Assembly: GCA_027293245.1 (NCBI GenBank)
Contig: JAPUFZ010000399.1
Span: 1-7,610, forward strand
Length of the DNA: 7,610 nt
Direction: 5' to 3'
Source of the DNA: Gammaproteobacteria bacterium
GTDB lineage: Bacteria; Pseudomonadota; Gammaproteobacteria; GCA-001735895
A program made the position numbers and the translations under genes. Shown in pieces: positions 6,805 through 7,610 of this stretch. The notes beneath the pieces are model-generated. The model was not told where the DNA came from and ran no database searches. It worked only from the letters and a program-made list of their open reading frames with translations. Within the stretch, counting starts at the first letter, position 1. The number at the start of each line of letters is the position of its first letter.

Positions 6805-7511
6805 GGATATGTCCTGCCATCGTTAACCAGCCTGGACTCATGTACCGGGTTCGCAACGGTGACGATACGATCAACAAAAATCCCCGGAGTCACTATGATT
6901 TCCGCATCGATCTCACCCACCTCCACCTGAGCACCTGTCTGTACGATAGTGGTGTTTGCCGCCATCGCCATAATTGGCCCGAAATTACGCGCGGTTTTGT
7001 TATAGACCAGATTGCCATAACGATCGGCGCGTGCACATTTCACCAGCGCAAAGTCAGCTTTTAAACCCTGTTCCAAAACATAATCACGACCATCGAAGTT
7101 ACGCACTTCTTTAGCTTCGGCCAGGGGCGTACCAACCGCGGTAGCCGTGTAAAAGGCCGGGATGCCCGCACCACCGGCGCGGATGCGTTCCGCTAAAGTC
7201 CCCTGCGGCACCAGCTCCAGTTCAATATCACCTCGATGGTACAAATCGGGAAAAACAGTTGAGTTCGCTGTCCGTGGAAACGAACAAATCATCTTCGAGA
7301 CCTGCTCATTCTCGATCAACGCCGCCAGACCCACATGCCCGCTACCGTTATTATTATTCACCACGATCAGGTCTTTTGCGCCCAGGTCGATTAACGCATG
7401 GATCAGTTCGATCGGGCTTCCGGCTTCCCCAAATCCACCAATCATAACGGTCGCGCCATTAAAAATGCCGTCCACCGCCTGCGCTACCGAATCTACTCTT
7501 TTATCAATCAT
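6801..7511 (-). CDS. pcaI: 3-oxoadipate CoA-transferase subunit A (class I CoA-transferase alpha)
   Basis: The alpha subunit, partner of the adjacent beta subunit. The preferred start at 7511 gives 236 residues beginning MIDKRVDS, which lines up with the remembered start of Pseudomonas PcaI. An in-frame ATG nine codons upstream (7538, giving 245 residues) is also open, but adds an unrelated MRAGFGSSA tail; neither start has a strong Shine-Dalgarno, and a TGA closes the frame just beyond. The CoA-transferase subunit-A signature is intact at residues 18-33 (NGATVMIGGFGEAGSP). Other typical blocks are CSFPR, VPQGTLAERIRAGG, ADFALVKCARADRYGN, ARNFGPIMAMAA and the C-terminal ITPGIFVDRIV-like stretch (here VTPGIFVDRIV). 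It is the first gene of the four-gene operon inside the window; its promoter must lie in the last hundred bases or further right. Confidence 0.88.
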   Translation of the reverse strand: MIDKRVDSVAQAVDGIFNGATVMIGGFGEAGSPIELIHALIDLGAKDLIVVNNNNGSGHVGLAALIENEQVSKMICSFPRTANSTVFPDLYHRGDIELELVPQGTLAERIRAGGAGIPAFYTATAVGTPLAEAKEVRNFDGRDYVLEQGLKADFALVKCARADRYGNLVYNKTARNFGPIMAMAANTTIVQTGAQVEVGEIDAEIIVTPGIFVDRIVTVANPVHESRLVNDGRTYP

Positions 7512-7610
7512 TGCGCTCGATCCGAATCCAGCTCGCATGTTGCATGAAGGGAACGAAGTTCAGGGAATAGCTGGCAAACAAGGTTGATTGATCGCCCGCA
7601 GATTCATAGC
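7512..7610. other. Leader region upstream of the pcaI-like gene
   Basis: About 100 bases to the right edge, holding the possible nine-codon N-terminal extension of subunit A. On the minus strand a TTGCCA resembles a -35 element, but no fitting -10 follows, so no promoter is called. No PcaR-type operator was recognised. Confidence 0.4.

Noticed and set aside
7162..7587. 141-codon open frame on the plus strand
   Set aside because: It is antisense to CoA-transferase subunit A, whose family signatures are intact; proline- and serine-rich shadow.

Overview
The window looks like a piece of a gammaproteobacterial chromosome. GC is moderate, the encoded proteins resemble pseudomonad or marine gammaproteobacterial families by remembered similarity, and the genes are tightly packed with ordinary Shine-Dalgarno sites. 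This placement is an inference, as no 16S or other phylogenetic marker is present.

Layout from left to right. (1) Positions 2-517, plus strand: the C-terminal part of a classical short-chain dehydrogenase/reductase, cut by the left edge. (2) Positions 543-1763, minus strand: a complete 406-residue major facilitator superfamily permease, convergent with the reductase. (3) Positions 1764-2095: a 332-base divergent intergenic region with a good sigma70-type promoter candidate for the next gene, two adjacent hairpins, and an isolated tRNA T-arm-like motif. (4) Positions 2096-3445, plus strand: gdhA, the NADP-type glutamate dehydrogenase. (5) Positions 3457-3499: a strong hairpin that probably terminates transcription from both sides. 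(6) Positions 3521-7511, minus strand: a four-gene operon read right to left. It holds CoA-transferase subunit A (pcaI-like), subunit B (pcaJ-like), a class III PLP aminotransferase related to glutamate-1-semialdehyde aminomutase, and a 3-oxoadipyl-CoA thiolase (pcaF-like).

The operon is the most informative part. PcaIJ and PcaF are the last two steps of the beta-ketoadipate pathway: 3-oxoadipate is activated with succinyl-CoA, then cleaved to succinyl-CoA and acetyl-CoA. No ring-cleavage gene (pcaHG, pcaB, pcaC, pcaD) lies in the window. Instead an aminotransferase gene sits between the CoA-transferase and thiolase genes. Some aminotransferases of this fold act on beta-amino acids and yield 3-oxo acids, exactly the substrate type the next two enzymes need. 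The operon may therefore be a beta-amino-acid degradation module: transaminate, activate with CoA, cleave thiolytically. Candidate substrates include 3-aminoadipate or an N6-acetyl-beta-lysine-like compound. The neighbouring gdhA could recycle 2-oxoglutarate and glutamate, but it is convergent and separately transcribed, so that link is weaker.

No mobile element, CRISPR array, rRNA or complete tRNA was found.
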